Assembly: GCA_025363155.1 (NCBI GenBank)
Contig: JANYEL010000113.1
Coordinates: forward strand, 1 to 33,246
Origin: Moraxellaceae bacterium
GTDB lineage: Bacteria; Pseudomonadota; Gammaproteobacteria; Pseudomonadales; Moraxellaceae
DNA: 33,246 nt
Direction: 5' to 3'
Position 1 is the stretch's first letter, and each line of letters starts with the position of its first letter. Below the pieces are notes generated by a model. That model ran no database searches and was not told the DNA's origin. It was given only the letters and a program-made list of their open reading frames with translations. The position numbers were made by a program, and so were the translations under genes. Shown one piece after another: positions 6,791-15,247 of the stretch.

Positions 6791-7678
6791 TTAGTGATAC
6801 ATGCCGAGGTACGTGGTTACTAGCTCAGGTCCCCATAACAAAGAAATCCAGCCCGCAATCGCAATATAAGGACCAAAAGCGAACGGTTGATTTTCTTGGC
6901 GAACTTTCAGTAAAACAATTCCGATGATCGCACCGACAAACGAAGACAATAAAATAATCAACGGCAATTGCATTGGCCCTAGCCAAGCGCCCAATGCCGC
7001 GAGTAATTTAAAATCCCCGTACCCCATGCCTTCTTTGCCAGTGACGATCTTAAATAAAATATAGACCACCCAGAGCACAAGGAAACCAAACACATAACCC
7101 CAAATGGCTTGAGTCGGGGAAACAAACAGGCTTTGGGCATTCACAAACAAACCTGCAGCAGCAAGCGGTAGCGTAATGCGATCAGGCAATAACTGTGTAT
7201 CAAAATCGATCCCTGTCAGCGCAATCAACGCCCAAGTCAGACCCAAAGCACACAGCATTTTTACCGTTGGGCCAAAAACAAGGAAGACCGCAATCGATGC
7301 CAGCATCGTCAATAATTCAACGACAGGATAACGAATGCCGATTGATGCGCCACATGCGCTACATCTCCCACGCAATGCAACCCAACTGACCAATGGAATA
7401 TTTTCATACCAGCGAATTTTATGCGCACATGAAGGACACCGTGAAGCAGGCTTACTCAAAGTCATGTTTTCAAAAACGTATGGCGCCCGATTTGGATGTA
7501 ATTGATCTTGTAAAAGAATTGAACAATCACTACGCCACTCACCTTCCATCATGCGCGGGAGTCTATAAATAACCACATTTAAAAAACTACCGATGCACAA
7601 TCCCAAAAATGCAACTAATGTCACCGCTAACCACGGCGTAGCACTAATTGCATCCAATGTCTCCAGTATTGACATCAA
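6791..7678 (-). CDS. pilD: Type IV prepilin leader peptidase/N-methyltransferase PilD
   Basis: A 295-residue inner-membrane aspartic protease that cleaves the leader from type IV pilins and type II secretion pseudopilins and methylates the new N-terminal phenylalanine. The N-terminal domain has G-S-F-L-N-V-V-I-Y-R-L-P (30-41) and a four-cysteine metal site at C81, C84, C106 and C109. The catalytic aspartates lie in G-I-D-F-D-T-Q-L-L-P-D and in G-Y-G-D-F-K-L, the two signatures of the family. About eight membrane helices are expected. The start codon overlaps the pilC stop as ATGA, indicating translational coupling within pilBCD-coaE. The four cysteines and both aspartates are present, so the enzyme should be active. 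Confidence 0.95.
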   Translation of the reverse strand: MMSILETLDAISATPWLAVTLVAFLGLCIGSFLNVVIYRLPRMMEGEWRSDCSILLQDQLHPNRAPYVFENMTLSKPASRCPSCAHKIRWYENIPLVSWVALRGRCSACGASIGIRYPVVELLTMLASIAVFLVFGPTVKMLCALGLTWALIALTGIDFDTQLLPDRITLPLAAAGLFVNAQSLFVSPTQAIWGYVFGFLVLWVVYILFKIVTGKEGMGYGDFKLLAALGAWLGPMQLPLIILLSSFVGAIIGIVLLKVRQENQPFAFGPYIAIAGWISLLWGPELVTTYLGMYH

Positions 7679-8901
7679 ATCACCGAACCCATTTGGAAGA
7701 TCGGAAGATACATCGCAACGACCAAACCACCAACCAATACACCTAGGATTGCCATAATCAAAGGTTCCATGAGCGAGGTTAAACCATCAACCGCGTTATC
7801 AACCTCATTCTCGAAGTGGGTTGCAACCTTATCGAGCATTGCATCTAACGCACCAGACTCTTCACCGATCGCAACCATTTGAATCGCCATAGAAGGAAAC
7901 ACATTGGTCGAACGCATAGAAAATTGAAGTTGTTGACCTGTCGAAACATCTTCACGGATTTGCATCGTCGCTTTACGATACACAACGTTACCCGTTGCCC
8001 CTGCCGTTGATTCAAGTGCATCGATCAAAGGCACCCCTGCCGCAAACGTCGTAGCTAAAGTACGCGCAAAACGGGCAATAATCGCCTTGTATACAAGATC
8101 CCCAAAAATTGGCAACTTAAGTACGGATCGATCGATGAAATCACGAAATTTTTCACTCCGTTTATTCGCTTCACGAAAAGCACCGATCACTAAAACGATG
8201 ACACCCACCAAAACAAACCAATAAGCCTGCATCCACTTCGACATATCCACAACCATTTGCGTGAAGGCTGGCAATTCCGCACCAAATGATGAAAACAATT
8301 CACTGAATACAGGGACCACTTTCACCATCAAAATAATAGTGACGACCAGCGCAACAATAATAACGGCGGTTGGATATTTCATCGCCTTCTTAATTTTCAT
8401 CTTAAGTAGTTCGCTTTTTTCTTTATAAATCGCAACGCGATCCAACATCGTTTCTAAAGCACCCGATTGCTCACCAGATGCCACGAGGGAACAAAATAGA
8501 TCATCGAAATACTGAGGATATTTGCGCAAAGCTCCAGCAAACGTATTACCGCCTTCAACCTCGCCTTTGATGCCAAGTACAACTTCACGCATGGAAGGGT
8601 TATCCAACCCTTCCGCCACAATTTCAAATGACTGAACCAACGGAACACCCGCTTTCATCATCGTTGCCAACTGCCGAGTAAAAATCGCGATATCCATCGG
8701 ACTGATTTTTTTCTTGGTCAGAAATTCAAGCGGATTTTTGGATTTTTGACGAATAGTCGTGACATTAACACCTTGCTTACGCAACACGGCTTTTGCCAAG
8801 GCCATATTTTTGCTTGGCATTTCACCTTTAACTTTCTGTCCACGTCGATTAGTTCCTTCGTAAAGGAATACTGGAATATCTTCTGCTTTATTGACGGCCA
8901 T
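7675..8901 (-). CDS. pilC: Type IV pilus inner-membrane platform protein PilC
   Basis: A 408-residue protein of the GspF/PilC family, the inner-membrane platform that couples the assembly ATPase to the growing pilus. It has the two family repeats, F-T-R-Q-L-A-T-M-M-K-A-G-V-P-L near residue 74 and F-A-R-T-L-A-T-T-F-A-A-G-V-P-L near 277, and three membrane stretches near 170, 220 and the C-terminus. GAGAG upstream of the ATG is a good ribosome binding site. It lies 157 bases after pilB; that spacer holds two inverted repeats. Length and order fit the pilBCD operon of Pseudomonadales. Confidence 0.95.
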   Translation of the reverse strand: MAVNKAEDIPVFLYEGTNRRGQKVKGEMPSKNMALAKAVLRKQGVNVTTIRQKSKNPLEFLTKKKISPMDIAIFTRQLATMMKAGVPLVQSFEIVAEGLDNPSMREVVLGIKGEVEGGNTFAGALRKYPQYFDDLFCSLVASGEQSGALETMLDRVAIYKEKSELLKMKIKKAMKYPTAVIIVALVVTIILMVKVVPVFSELFSSFGAELPAFTQMVVDMSKWMQAYWFVLVGVIVLVIGAFREANKRSEKFRDFIDRSVLKLPIFGDLVYKAIIARFARTLATTFAAGVPLIDALESTAGATGNVVYRKATMQIREDVSTGQQLQFSMRSTNVFPSMAIQMVAIGEESGALDAMLDKVATHFENEVDNAVDGLTSLMEPLIMAILGVLVGGLVVAMYLPIFQMGSVI

Positions 8902-8919
8902 GTTTGCTCTCTTTATTAG

Positions 8920-8989
8920 TGTGTTGTCCTACGACTAAAGCAACACATCATCCCTTAATACTTAATTATCTACTTGAATATTAGATAAT
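8920..8989 (-). promoter_or_regulatory. Two inverted repeats in the pilB-pilC spacer
   Basis: ATTATCTA (8965-8972) pairs with TAGATAAT (8982-8989), and TGTGTTG (8920-8926) pairs with CAACACA (8941-8947). Both are perfect and would form hairpins in the pilBCD transcript just upstream of pilC. No T-run follows on the minus strand. They may set the amount of PilC against PilB by processing or partial termination; this is inference. Confidence 0.4.
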
Positions 8990-9058
8990 CGCTCTTTCAA
9001 AACTTTTCACTCTTAAAACCTTTTACGCACTGTGTATTTATTTCGCAAAATACTCTAC

Positions 9059-10786
9059 TTACTCAGTACCAGTCACACGATTAATTTCTTGCAAGCTGGT
9101 CACACCTTGCATGACTTTATCTAAACCAGAACGACGCAAATCATTAAATCCAGCACGGCGCGAGGCATCGGCAATATCAATTGCATTGCCTTCTTCCATA
9201 ATGATCCGAGATATTTCTGGTGTCACCTTCATGACTTCATACACACCGACACGACCTTTATAGCCATCTCGACATTCGGAACAACCAACGGGCTGATAGA
9301 CTTTAAAACCTGTTGCAAGATCTTCATCAGTAAAACCCATTTCTTTTAAGCTTGCAGCCGGAATATCAACCGCCTGCTTGCAAGCTGGGCACAGTCTCCG
9401 AGTCAATCGTTGGGCAATCACAAGGTTCACGGATGTTGCAATGTTAAAAGAAGGAACGCCCATATTACGCAAACGAGTCAATGTTTCTGGTGCACTATTG
9501 GTATGTAGCGTTGACATCACCATATGGCCCGTTTGGGCCGCTTTCACAGCGATTTCCGCGGTTTCCAAGTCACGAATCTCACCAACCATCACAATATCAG
9601 GATCTTGCCGTAAGAAAGCCCGCAGCGCGACAGCAAAAGTCAGTCCTGTTTTGACATTGACGTTAACCTGATTAACCCCTTCAAGATTAATTTCAACGGG
9701 ATCTTCCGCAGTCGAAATATTGGTATCAACAGTATTTAAAATATTAATGCCTGTATACAAAGAAACGGTTTTACCAGAACCTGTGGGTCCTGTGATAAGC
9801 AACATTCCCTGAGGTTTATCCAATGCAGCCATGAATAATTCTTTTTGTGCAGGCTCGTAGCCGAGCGCATCAATCCCAAGCATGGCACTAGAAGCATCCA
9901 AAATACGCAAAACGATTTTTTCGCCATACAGGGTTGGCAGGGAGTTCACCCGAAAATCAATCGCTTTTGTTTTTGAAACTTTCAGCTTAATCCGCCCATC
10001 TTGCGGCATACGACGCTCAGAAATGTCCATTTGCGACATCACCTTGAGACGCGAAGACAATTTATTGGCCATCTGGACTGGCGGACGCGCGACTTCACGC
10101 ATCACACCGTCGATTCGATAGCGAATACGATAGGTTTTTTCGTAGGGCTCAAAATGTAAGTCCGACGCGCCCATGCGAATCGCATCGATCAACATCTTAT
10201 TAATAAATTTAACAACAGGCGCCTCTTCTGCACCACTGACATCATTCCCAGTATTTTTGTCATCCGTACTTTCAGTTTCGACATCCAAATCACCATCACC
10301 GCCAAAACCACTGAAGTCAGCAGTACTCATGCCGCCCTCGTACTGGCGTTCAATCAGCTTAGCAAGTTTATCTTCCTCAACAACAACCGCCTCTACCGCA
10401 AGCCGACTGCCAAAGCGAATCGCTTCCAACGCATCCGCGCGGGTTGGATCGCTCATTGCAACAAACAGTCGAGAACCGCGCTTATAGATTGGGATTGCTG
10501 AAAACTGACGGACAACTTTTTCGTCTATGATGTCTTTCGGAATCATGTCAGGATCGAGTGAATCTAAATCAAAAAGTGAGTCACCAAATTCGCGAGCAAT
10601 GACCCACGCAACTTTATCCGCTTTGGCTAATTTTTTAGTCACCAAATAGCTAATCAGCGTTATTTTTTCCATCTGAGCGTCAGTAATCGCGCGTTGCATG
10701 ACTTCAGCACTGACGATGCCTTCATTGACAATCTGGCGGGCTAATCCACCAAAAGATACTGGTTGTCCAGACATTAACTCGACCAT
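9059..10786 (-). CDS. pilB: Type IV pilus assembly (extension) ATPase PilB
   Basis: A 575-residue secretion ATPase that powers pilus extension. The N-terminal domain (about 1-150) is followed by an acidic linker rich in D, E and G (about 165-190) and the ATPase core. The core shows Walker A G-P-T-G-S-G-K-T at 333-340, the Asp box near 370, Walker B D-P-D-I-V-M-V-G-E-I-R-D, and the His box T-G-H-M-V-M-S-T-L-H-T-N. The zinc-binding tetracysteine C-P-A-C ... C-S-E-C lies near residues 470-510. The start is uncertain: the ATG at 10786 and an in-frame ATG at 10774 (M-S-G-Q-P) both lack a clear Shine-Dalgarno. It heads the pilBCD-coaE operon and is preceded by a plausible promoter. Confidence 0.95.
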   Translation of the reverse strand: MVELMSGQPVSFGGLARQIVNEGIVSAEVMQRAITDAQMEKITLISYLVTKKLAKADKVAWVIAREFGDSLFDLDSLDPDMIPKDIIDEKVVRQFSAIPIYKRGSRLFVAMSDPTRADALEAIRFGSRLAVEAVVVEEDKLAKLIERQYEGGMSTADFSGFGGDGDLDVETESTDDKNTGNDVSGAEEAPVVKFINKMLIDAIRMGASDLHFEPYEKTYRIRYRIDGVMREVARPPVQMANKLSSRLKVMSQMDISERRMPQDGRIKLKVSKTKAIDFRVNSLPTLYGEKIVLRILDASSAMLGIDALGYEPAQKELFMAALDKPQGMLLITGPTGSGKTVSLYTGINILNTVDTNISTAEDPVEINLEGVNQVNVNVKTGLTFAVALRAFLRQDPDIVMVGEIRDLETAEIAVKAAQTGHMVMSTLHTNSAPETLTRLRNMGVPSFNIATSVNLVIAQRLTRRLCPACKQAVDIPAASLKEMGFTDEDLATGFKVYQPVGCSECRDGYKGRVGVYEVMKVTPEISRIIMEEGNAIDIADASRRAGFNDLRRSGLDKVMQGVTSLQEINRVTGTE

Positions 10787-10804
10787 CCGTTAGTTATCAG
10801 ATAT

Positions 10805-10855
10805 CTCACATCCGTGAGTTCCCTTGACTATAACGCACTCAGTCGGCGCGTACAA
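10805..10855 (-). promoter_or_regulatory. Sigma-70-type promoter of pilB with hairpin at the transcript start
   Basis: Read on the minus strand, TTGTAC (10855-10850) and TATAGT (10832-10827) are exactly 17 bases apart, predicting a start near 10820. The new transcript would begin with a hairpin, CTCAC/GTGAG with a four-base loop at 10805-10818. No sigma-54 (GG-N10-GC) pattern was seen here. Confidence 0.5.
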
Positions 10856-10963
10856 TCAGATAAAACACGTTGTCGATGATTTTAAACCATCAACACGCAA
10901 TTTAGACAAATTTTGAGCCAATCACTTGATGTCTTTATCTTTATTTTTTACGCTCAATGACGC

Positions 10964-11242
10964 TTATTTTGATAAATCGTTCACCATTTCGGACTCATAA
11001 GCAAATCTCGGCACGTGTTGACCGTTTTCTAAAGTCACCCATTCAACAAACATCGCCAATGGACGCACCCAAATACTAAAATCATCATATAAACAACGGT
11101 AAACAACTAGCCATTCACGTGTTTCAGAATGCCGAGCCGTTGCCAAAACTTGATAACACTGCCCTTTATAATGACGGTAACGTCCTTCTTTCAGCTGACT
11201 CACCGCTGGATCTAAACCCTCATGCATATTCACTTCCAACAT
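10964..11242 (-). CDS. DUF1653 domain protein
   Basis: A 92-residue protein that is almost entirely a DUF1653 domain: R-Y-R-H-Y-K-G-Q-C-Y-Q-V-L near residue 20, A-R-H-S-E-T-R-E-W-L-V-V-Y-R-C-L-Y near 34, W-V-R-P-L-A-M-F-V-E near 57 and a closing V-P-R-F. I chose the ATG at 11242 because GAGG at 11254-11251 sits eight bases upstream; a longer frame to 11356 would overlap the tpiA start and has no support. The family is small, cytoplasmic and of unknown function. It is divergent from tpiA across an 80-base gap. Confidence 0.8.
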   Translation of the reverse strand: MLEVNMHEGLDPAVSQLKEGRYRHYKGQCYQVLATARHSETREWLVVYRCLYDDFSIWVRPLAMFVEWVTLENGQHVPRFAYESEMVNDLSK

Positions 11243-11278
11243 TTCTTGAACCTCAATTGATGTTTTTTCAGGTGCACT

Positions 11279-11307
11279 TTGCGCTAGAATTACCCTAAAT
11301 CTAAAAT
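11279..11307 (+). promoter_or_regulatory. Candidate promoter of tpiA
   Basis: TTGCGC (11279-11284) and TAAAAT (11302-11307) are 17 bases apart. The predicted start near 11314 would leave a leader of only about eight bases before the tpiA ATG at 11322, so translation would need no normal Shine-Dalgarno. Confidence 0.4.
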
Positions 11308-11321
11308 GAAAAGCGCTTAAT

Positions 11322-12134
11322 ATGTCCACGTCTACAACGATTACACCCTCGACCACAGCGATTCGTCAGCATTGGGTCATTGGCAACTGGAAAATGAATC
11401 CAAGCCTTGCTACCGCGAAATCACTTACCCAGAAGTTATCAGAAAATCTCGTAAAAACAACATCATTATCGCGATGTAAACTGGCGATTGCTCCCACAAC
11501 CCTACACATGCTCGCGATAGAGAGTATTCTTAAACAAGCGTCTGCTCAGATTCAACTGGTCGCGCAAGACACTGCAATCACCCGCAACACAGGTGCCTTT
11601 ACTGGTGATATTTCAGCAGACCTACTCAAAGAAGCGGGCGTCGAATGGGTCATTATCGGTCATTCAGAGCGCCGCACCATCCATCACGAAGATGAAATGT
11701 TAATCGGTCAAAAAATTCATGCGGCACTTGATGCGGGTTTAGGCGTCATTTGGTGTGTCGGTGAGACGCTGGAGCAACGAGAAGCAGGTCAGGCAATCAA
11801 TGTCGTCACCGCTCAAATCCAAGCACATACCGATATTTTAACAAAAATAGACATGAATAAACTGATCATTGCTTATGAACCTGTGTGGGCCATTGGCACT
11901 GGACGCACCGCCAGCCCTGAGGATGCGCAACAAATGCACGCCTCATTGCGTCAGATGTTGACTCAGATAAGAGTCGAGTTAAATCAGACCAGCCTACTTT
12001 ACGGCGGCAGTGTAAAGTCGGATAATGCACACTTGCTCGCCAAATGCCCAGATATAGACGGTGCGTTGGTTGGCGGCGCATCACTTGATGCTGACTCTTT
12101 TTTGCAAATCGCCCAAGCGTTTGATATCGCCTAA
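11322..12134 (+). CDS. tpiA: Triosephosphate isomerase
   Basis: A 270-residue TIM-barrel enzyme that interconverts dihydroxyacetone phosphate and glyceraldehyde-3-phosphate in glycolysis and gluconeogenesis. Catalytic motifs are all present: N-W-K-M-N near residue 22 (active-site lysine), I-G-H-S-E-R-R near 111 (histidine electrophile), [11 protein letters not shown] near 184 (catalytic glutamate and mobile loop), and L-Y-G-G-S-V near 226 with G-A-L-V-G-G-A-S at the phosphate site. About 18 residues rich in S and T precede the conserved start. The secG gene follows within a few bases and the pair appears to lead into the tRNA and rimP-nusA-infB region, an arrangement also found in Acinetobacter. 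Confidence 0.96.
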   Translation: MSTSTTITPSTTAIRQHWVIGNWKMNPSLATAKSLTQKLSENLVKTTSLSRCKLAIAPTTLHMLAIESILKQASAQIQLVAQDTAITRNTGAFTGDISADLLKEAGVEWVIIGHSERRTIHHEDEMLIGQKIHAALDAGLGVIWCVGETLEQREAGQAINVVTAQIQAHTDILTKIDMNKLIIAYEPVWAIGTGRTASPEDAQQMHASLRQMLTQIRVELNQTSLLYGGSVKSDNAHLLAKCPDIDGALVGGASLDADSFLQIAQAFDIA

Positions 12135-12148
12135 GCGTGGAGATGAAC

Positions 12149-12490
12149 GTGGAAACGCTGGTTTTGGTATTACATATTTTGGTTGCACTGGGCATGATCG
12201 GTCTGATTTTGCTTCAACAAGGTAAAGGCGCAGAAGCAGGCGCATCATTTGGCGCTGGCGCATCAAGCACCGTTTTTGGCGCATCGGGTTCTGCTAACTT
12301 CTTAACAAAATCAACAGCAGTACTGACAACCATATTCTTTATGACCAGTTTAACACTGGCGATTTTCGCAAAACATAATGCGCAAGATTTGTACAGCTTG
12401 ACTGCGCCTGTATCGACGCCTGCGACTTCAGCACCCGCACCTGTCACAACAAATCCAACAACACCTGCACAAACCCCTTCCAATCCATAG
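12149..12490 (+). CDS. secG: Preprotein translocase subunit SecG
   Basis: A 113-residue small membrane protein that helps the SecYEG channel move SecA-driven substrates. Two membrane helices (about 2-22 and 51-72) flank the conserved cytoplasmic loop [17 protein letters not shown]. The tail is a low-complexity A/P/T segment, common in SecG. I chose the GTG at 12149: GGAG at 12139-12142 lies six bases upstream and the protein then begins as SecG usually does. An ATG at 12143 and a GTG at 12137 are in frame but overlap the ribosome binding site. It follows tpiA closely, so the two are probably co-transcribed. Confidence 0.92.
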   Translation: METLVLVLHILVALGMIGLILLQQGKGAEAGASFGAGASSTVFGASGSANFLTKSTAVLTTIFFMTSLTLAIFAKHNAQDLYSLTAPVSTPATSAPAPVTTNPTTPAQTPSNP

Positions 12491-12519
12491 TTGAATCAAG
12501 TAGACTTGTCGTCCTTCTT

Positions 12520-12604
12520 GCGGGGGTGGTGGAATTGGTAGACACGCTACCTTGAGGTGGTAGTGCTTAACGGCGTGGGGGTTCAAGTCCCCCCTTCCGC
12601 ACCA
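12520..12604 (+). tRNA. tRNA-Leu (anticodon GAG)
   Basis: A complete 85-base class II tRNA with encoded CCA (12602-12604). The acceptor stem is GCGGGGG/CTTCCGC with two G-U pairs. The anticodon stem is CTACC/GGTAG with loop TTGAGGT, giving GAG at 12554-12556. A long variable arm follows and the T arm is GGGGG-TTCAAGT-CCCCC. The central part closely resembles E. coli tRNA-Leu(GAG), which reads CUC and CUU. It may be transcribed with tpiA-secG. Confidence 0.97.
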
Positions 12605-12685
12605 TGTTTTATAATTTGTTGAAATGAACTAATTTATTTTTCACTGAATACAAAATATAAATATTGGAGTCAAGCAAATTAAACG

Positions 12686-12714
12686 TTGACAGAGGGTAAG
12701 GATAGGCATATTAT
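12686..12714 (+). promoter_or_regulatory. Strong sigma-70 promoter of the initiator tRNA and rimP-nusA-infB operon
   Basis: A consensus TTGACA (12686-12691) is 17 bases from TATTAT (12709-12714). The -10 sits in a near palindrome (GGCATA-T-TATGCC, 12705-12717) and is followed by a GC-rich discriminator (GCCGTCC), a feature of promoters under stringent control. The predicted start near 12721 is only seven bases before the mature tRNA. Confidence 0.75.
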
Positions 12715-12727
12715 GCCGTCCAGTTGA

Positions 12728-12804
<77 letters not shown>

Positions 12805-12904
12805 CTTATTTTGGAAGACGCAAAGAAGATAGTTTCTCTATCGTTAATGTGATTTTTCGTACAGTAGTTTACTTATCACCAGATATTTAAATGATCTGTT
12901 AAAG

Positions 12905-12926
12905 AATGGGCTGATGCCCATTTTTT
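12905..12926 (+). terminator. Intrinsic terminator between the initiator tRNA and rimP
   Basis: AATGGGC (12905-12911), loop TGAT, GCCCATT (12916-12922), then T's to 12926. It should release most transcripts after the tRNA and let a fraction continue into rimP-nusA-infB, as happens downstream of metY in E. coli. Confidence 0.8.
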
Positions 12927-12935
12927 GTTTTTGTC

Positions 12936-12997
12936 GTTCACGTTCTTGAGTGCTTCTTAAGTATTGTTTTTTGCGTGTGACGTCTTGAAGAACGAAC
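12936..12997 (+). promoter_or_regulatory. Long-range stem-loop in the rimP leader
   Basis: GTTC (12936-12939) and GTTCTT (12942-12947) pair with GAAC (12994-12997) and AAGAAC (12988-12993), with a two-base bulge. The structure lies between the terminator and the rimP ATG at 13052. No separate rimP promoter stands out, so this may be an antitermination, processing or autoregulatory element; the function is unproven. Confidence 0.35.
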
Positions 12998-13051
12998 GGC
13001 TTAATTAACCGTACTACACGATTCCCATATAGAACAGCGTACAGACCAAAC

Positions 13052-13657
13052 ATGAAGCTATCCCAAAAAACCCAAACTCTTTTTGATCTCATCCAACCTG
13101 CAGTTGCAGTGTGTGGCGTCGAATTGTGGGGACTTGAATTTCTACCGCAAGGTAAACGTTCATTATTACGAATTTATATTGATCGCCCAGATGTGACTGG
13201 CGAGAAACCCGCACTGCCAGCGGGTTTTTCTGTTCCTGCGTCTAACCCAGATCAAACGGATATCGAACCAGCAGATGATGTCAATGATGCATCGGACGAA
13301 GACTTTGATGGTGATACTTCAGAAGTAGGTATTGGTATCGGTGTACAAGACTGCGTAAAAGTGACCCATCAAGTGAATGGCGTACTTGATGTGCATGATC
13401 CAATTTCAGGTGAATATGTCCTTGAAGTGTCGTCACCAGGTTGGGATCGTCCGTTCTTTACCTTAGATCAAATGCGTGCTTATGTGGGTCAAACCGTTCA
13501 TTTCCGTTTGATTGCGCCGGTTGCGAACCGCCGTAAACTGACAGGTCTACTCGTTTCGATTGAAAATGAGGTATTGACTGTGACGCTAGATGGTGCAAAT
13601 GTCATCATTGACGCAGATAATGTTGATAAAGCAAATTTGGTGTACGCGCCTGTTTAA
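13052..13657 (+). CDS. rimP: Ribosome maturation factor RimP with an acidic insertion
   Basis: A 201-residue protein needed for maturation of the 30S subunit. The N-terminal domain shows G-V-E-L-W-G-L-E-F near residue 22 and S-L-L-R-I-Y-I-D-R near 37. The conserved D-C-V-K-V-T-H-Q near 100 and [11 protein letters not shown] near 127 are followed by the C-terminal SH3-like domain. RimP is usually 150-175 residues; here about 45 residues rich in D, E, P and S (about 47-93) are inserted between the first strands and D-C-V-K-V. As I recall it, Acinetobacter RimP has a shorter insertion at the same place and is otherwise very similar. It is the first protein gene of the rimP-nusA-infB-rbfA operon; the ribosome binding site is weak. 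Confidence 0.93.
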   Translation: MKLSQKTQTLFDLIQPAVAVCGVELWGLEFLPQGKRSLLRIYIDRPDVTGEKPALPAGFSVPASNPDQTDIEPADDVNDASDEDFDGDTSEVGIGIGVQDCVKVTHQVNGVLDVHDPISGEYVLEVSSPGWDRPFFTLDQMRAYVGQTVHFRLIAPVANRRKLTGLLVSIENEVLTVTLDGANVIIDADNVDKANLVYAPV

Positions 13658-13764
13658 TGGCGTGAGTAGATAGTATTTACTCGTAAATGGTTCAGATTTA
13701 GCAGTATTGTTTTGGGTTTTTTAGTTTAACTTTTTAAAATGATTTTCGAAATCAAAGGTGACCT

Positions 13765-15240
13765 ATGAGTCGTGAAATTCTGACCGTCGTGGAAGTCGTC
13801 AGCAACGAAAAAGGCGTAAGCCGTGAAGCAATTTTCGAGGCTATGGAACAGGCGCTCGTTGCTGCAACCAAGAAAAAATTCTACGAACACGATGAAGTCG
13901 ATCTCCGCGTAGCCATTGATCGTAAGACTGGCGAGTACGATACTTTCCGTGTATGGACAGTCGTTTCTGATGAAGATCATGAAATGCCAGGTCTACAAGA
14001 CGCTCTGTCTGACTTGGATCCAACCCAGTGGAAACTAGGTGATGTTCGCGAAGAACAGATTCCATCGATTGAATTCGGTCGTATTGCAGCACAAATTGCG
14101 AAACAAGTGATCGTGCAAAAGATTCGTGAAGCTGAACGCGCAATGATTGCTGATGAATATGCAGAACGTGTTGGCGAGCTGATCTACGGCGAAGTGAAAA
14201 AACAAACCAAAGATGGCTTCATCATTGATTTAGGCAACAACGCTGAAGGTTATTTAGCGCGTGAAGAAATGATTCCGCGTGAAATGCTGCGTGCAAAACA
14301 ACGCGTGACCGCGATTTTGTATAACGTGAATCGTGATGGCAAAGGCGCACAGCTTTTATTGTCACGCTCACGCCCAGAAATGCTGATTGCGTTGATGCGC
14401 AAAGAAGTGCCTGAAATCAGTGAAGAAATCATTGAAATCAAAGGTGCTGCACGCCAACCAGGCGTTCGAGCAAAAATCGCGGTGAAAACCAATGATCATC
14501 GTATTGATGCAGTGGGCGCGTGTATTGGTATGCGCGGAACCCGTATTCAAGCGGTACAGCAAGAATTGGAAGGCGAGCGCATTGACGTGGTGATCTGGTC
14601 AGATGATCCTGCACAATATATCGCCAGTGCACTTGAGCCTGCAGACGTTTCAGGGATTGTGCTCGATGAAGATGCACACAGTGCGGACATTATCTTTGCA
14701 GCAAGCGACCAATTGGCTCGTGCAATCGGTACCCAAGGTCAAAACGTGCGTTTGGCATCTGAATTGACAGGCTATCGTCTCGATATGATGCTGGAAGATG
14801 AATACCGTGCACGCCAACAATCAGAATCACAACAATATGTGGATCTGTTTGTACAACGTTTAGAAATTGAACAAGATTTAGCTGGTGCATTGGTTGAGCT
14901 GGGCTTCACTTCACTAGAAGAAGTCGCTTATGTTCCTGCAGAAACCTTCCATGAAATTGAAGGGTTAGATGACGAAACCATCGCGCTGTTGCAAACACGT
15001 GCGAAAGACGCATCGATTGCTGATGAATTATTGCAGCAAGAAAGCATTCAAGATCCAAGCGATGAATTGCTCGCAATGGAAGGCATGGAGCGTGATCTAG
15101 CGTTCTCATTGGCAGCGAACGGTATCGTGACGGTTGACGACTTGGCAGACCAAGCAGTTGGCGATCTCGAAGACTTAGGCGTTGATGCAGCACTTGCTGG
15201 TAAATTAATTATGAAAGCCCGCGAGTCGTGGTTTGTCTAA
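13765..15240 (+). CDS. nusA: Transcription termination/antitermination factor NusA
   Basis: A 491-residue RNA polymerase-binding protein that controls pausing, termination and antitermination. The N-terminal RNAP-binding domain (1-125) starts M-S-R-E-I-L-T-V-V. An S1 domain (about 135-200) contains G-F-I-I-D-L-G-N-N-A-E-G. Two KH domains follow, with G-A-C-I-G-M-R-G-T-R-I near 251 and I-G-T-Q-G-Q-N-V-R-L-A near 320. Two C-terminal acidic repeats with helix-hairpin-helix patterns (about 360-425 and 435-491) are the type that contacts the RNAP alpha C-terminal domain and lambda N. GGTGA six bases upstream is a fair ribosome binding site. Length matches the gammaproteobacterial family (E. coli 495). 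Confidence 0.97.
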   Translation: MSREILTVVEVVSNEKGVSREAIFEAMEQALVAATKKKFYEHDEVDLRVAIDRKTGEYDTFRVWTVVSDEDHEMPGLQDALSDLDPTQWKLGDVREEQIPSIEFGRIAAQIAKQVIVQKIREAERAMIADEYAERVGELIYGEVKKQTKDGFIIDLGNNAEGYLAREEMIPREMLRAKQRVTAILYNVNRDGKGAQLLLSRSRPEMLIALMRKEVPEISEEIIEIKGAARQPGVRAKIAVKTNDHRIDAVGACIGMRGTRIQAVQQELEGERIDVVIWSDDPAQYIASALEPADVSGIVLDEDAHSADIIFAASDQLARAIGTQGQNVRLASELTGYRLDMMLEDEYRARQQSESQQYVDLFVQRLEIEQDLAGALVELGFTSLEEVAYVPAETFHEIEGLDDETIALLQTRAKDASIADELLQQESIQDPSDELLAMEGMERDLAFSLAANGIVTVDDLADQAVGDLEDLGVDAALAGKLIMKARESWFV

Positions 15241-15247
15241 TTCAAGC

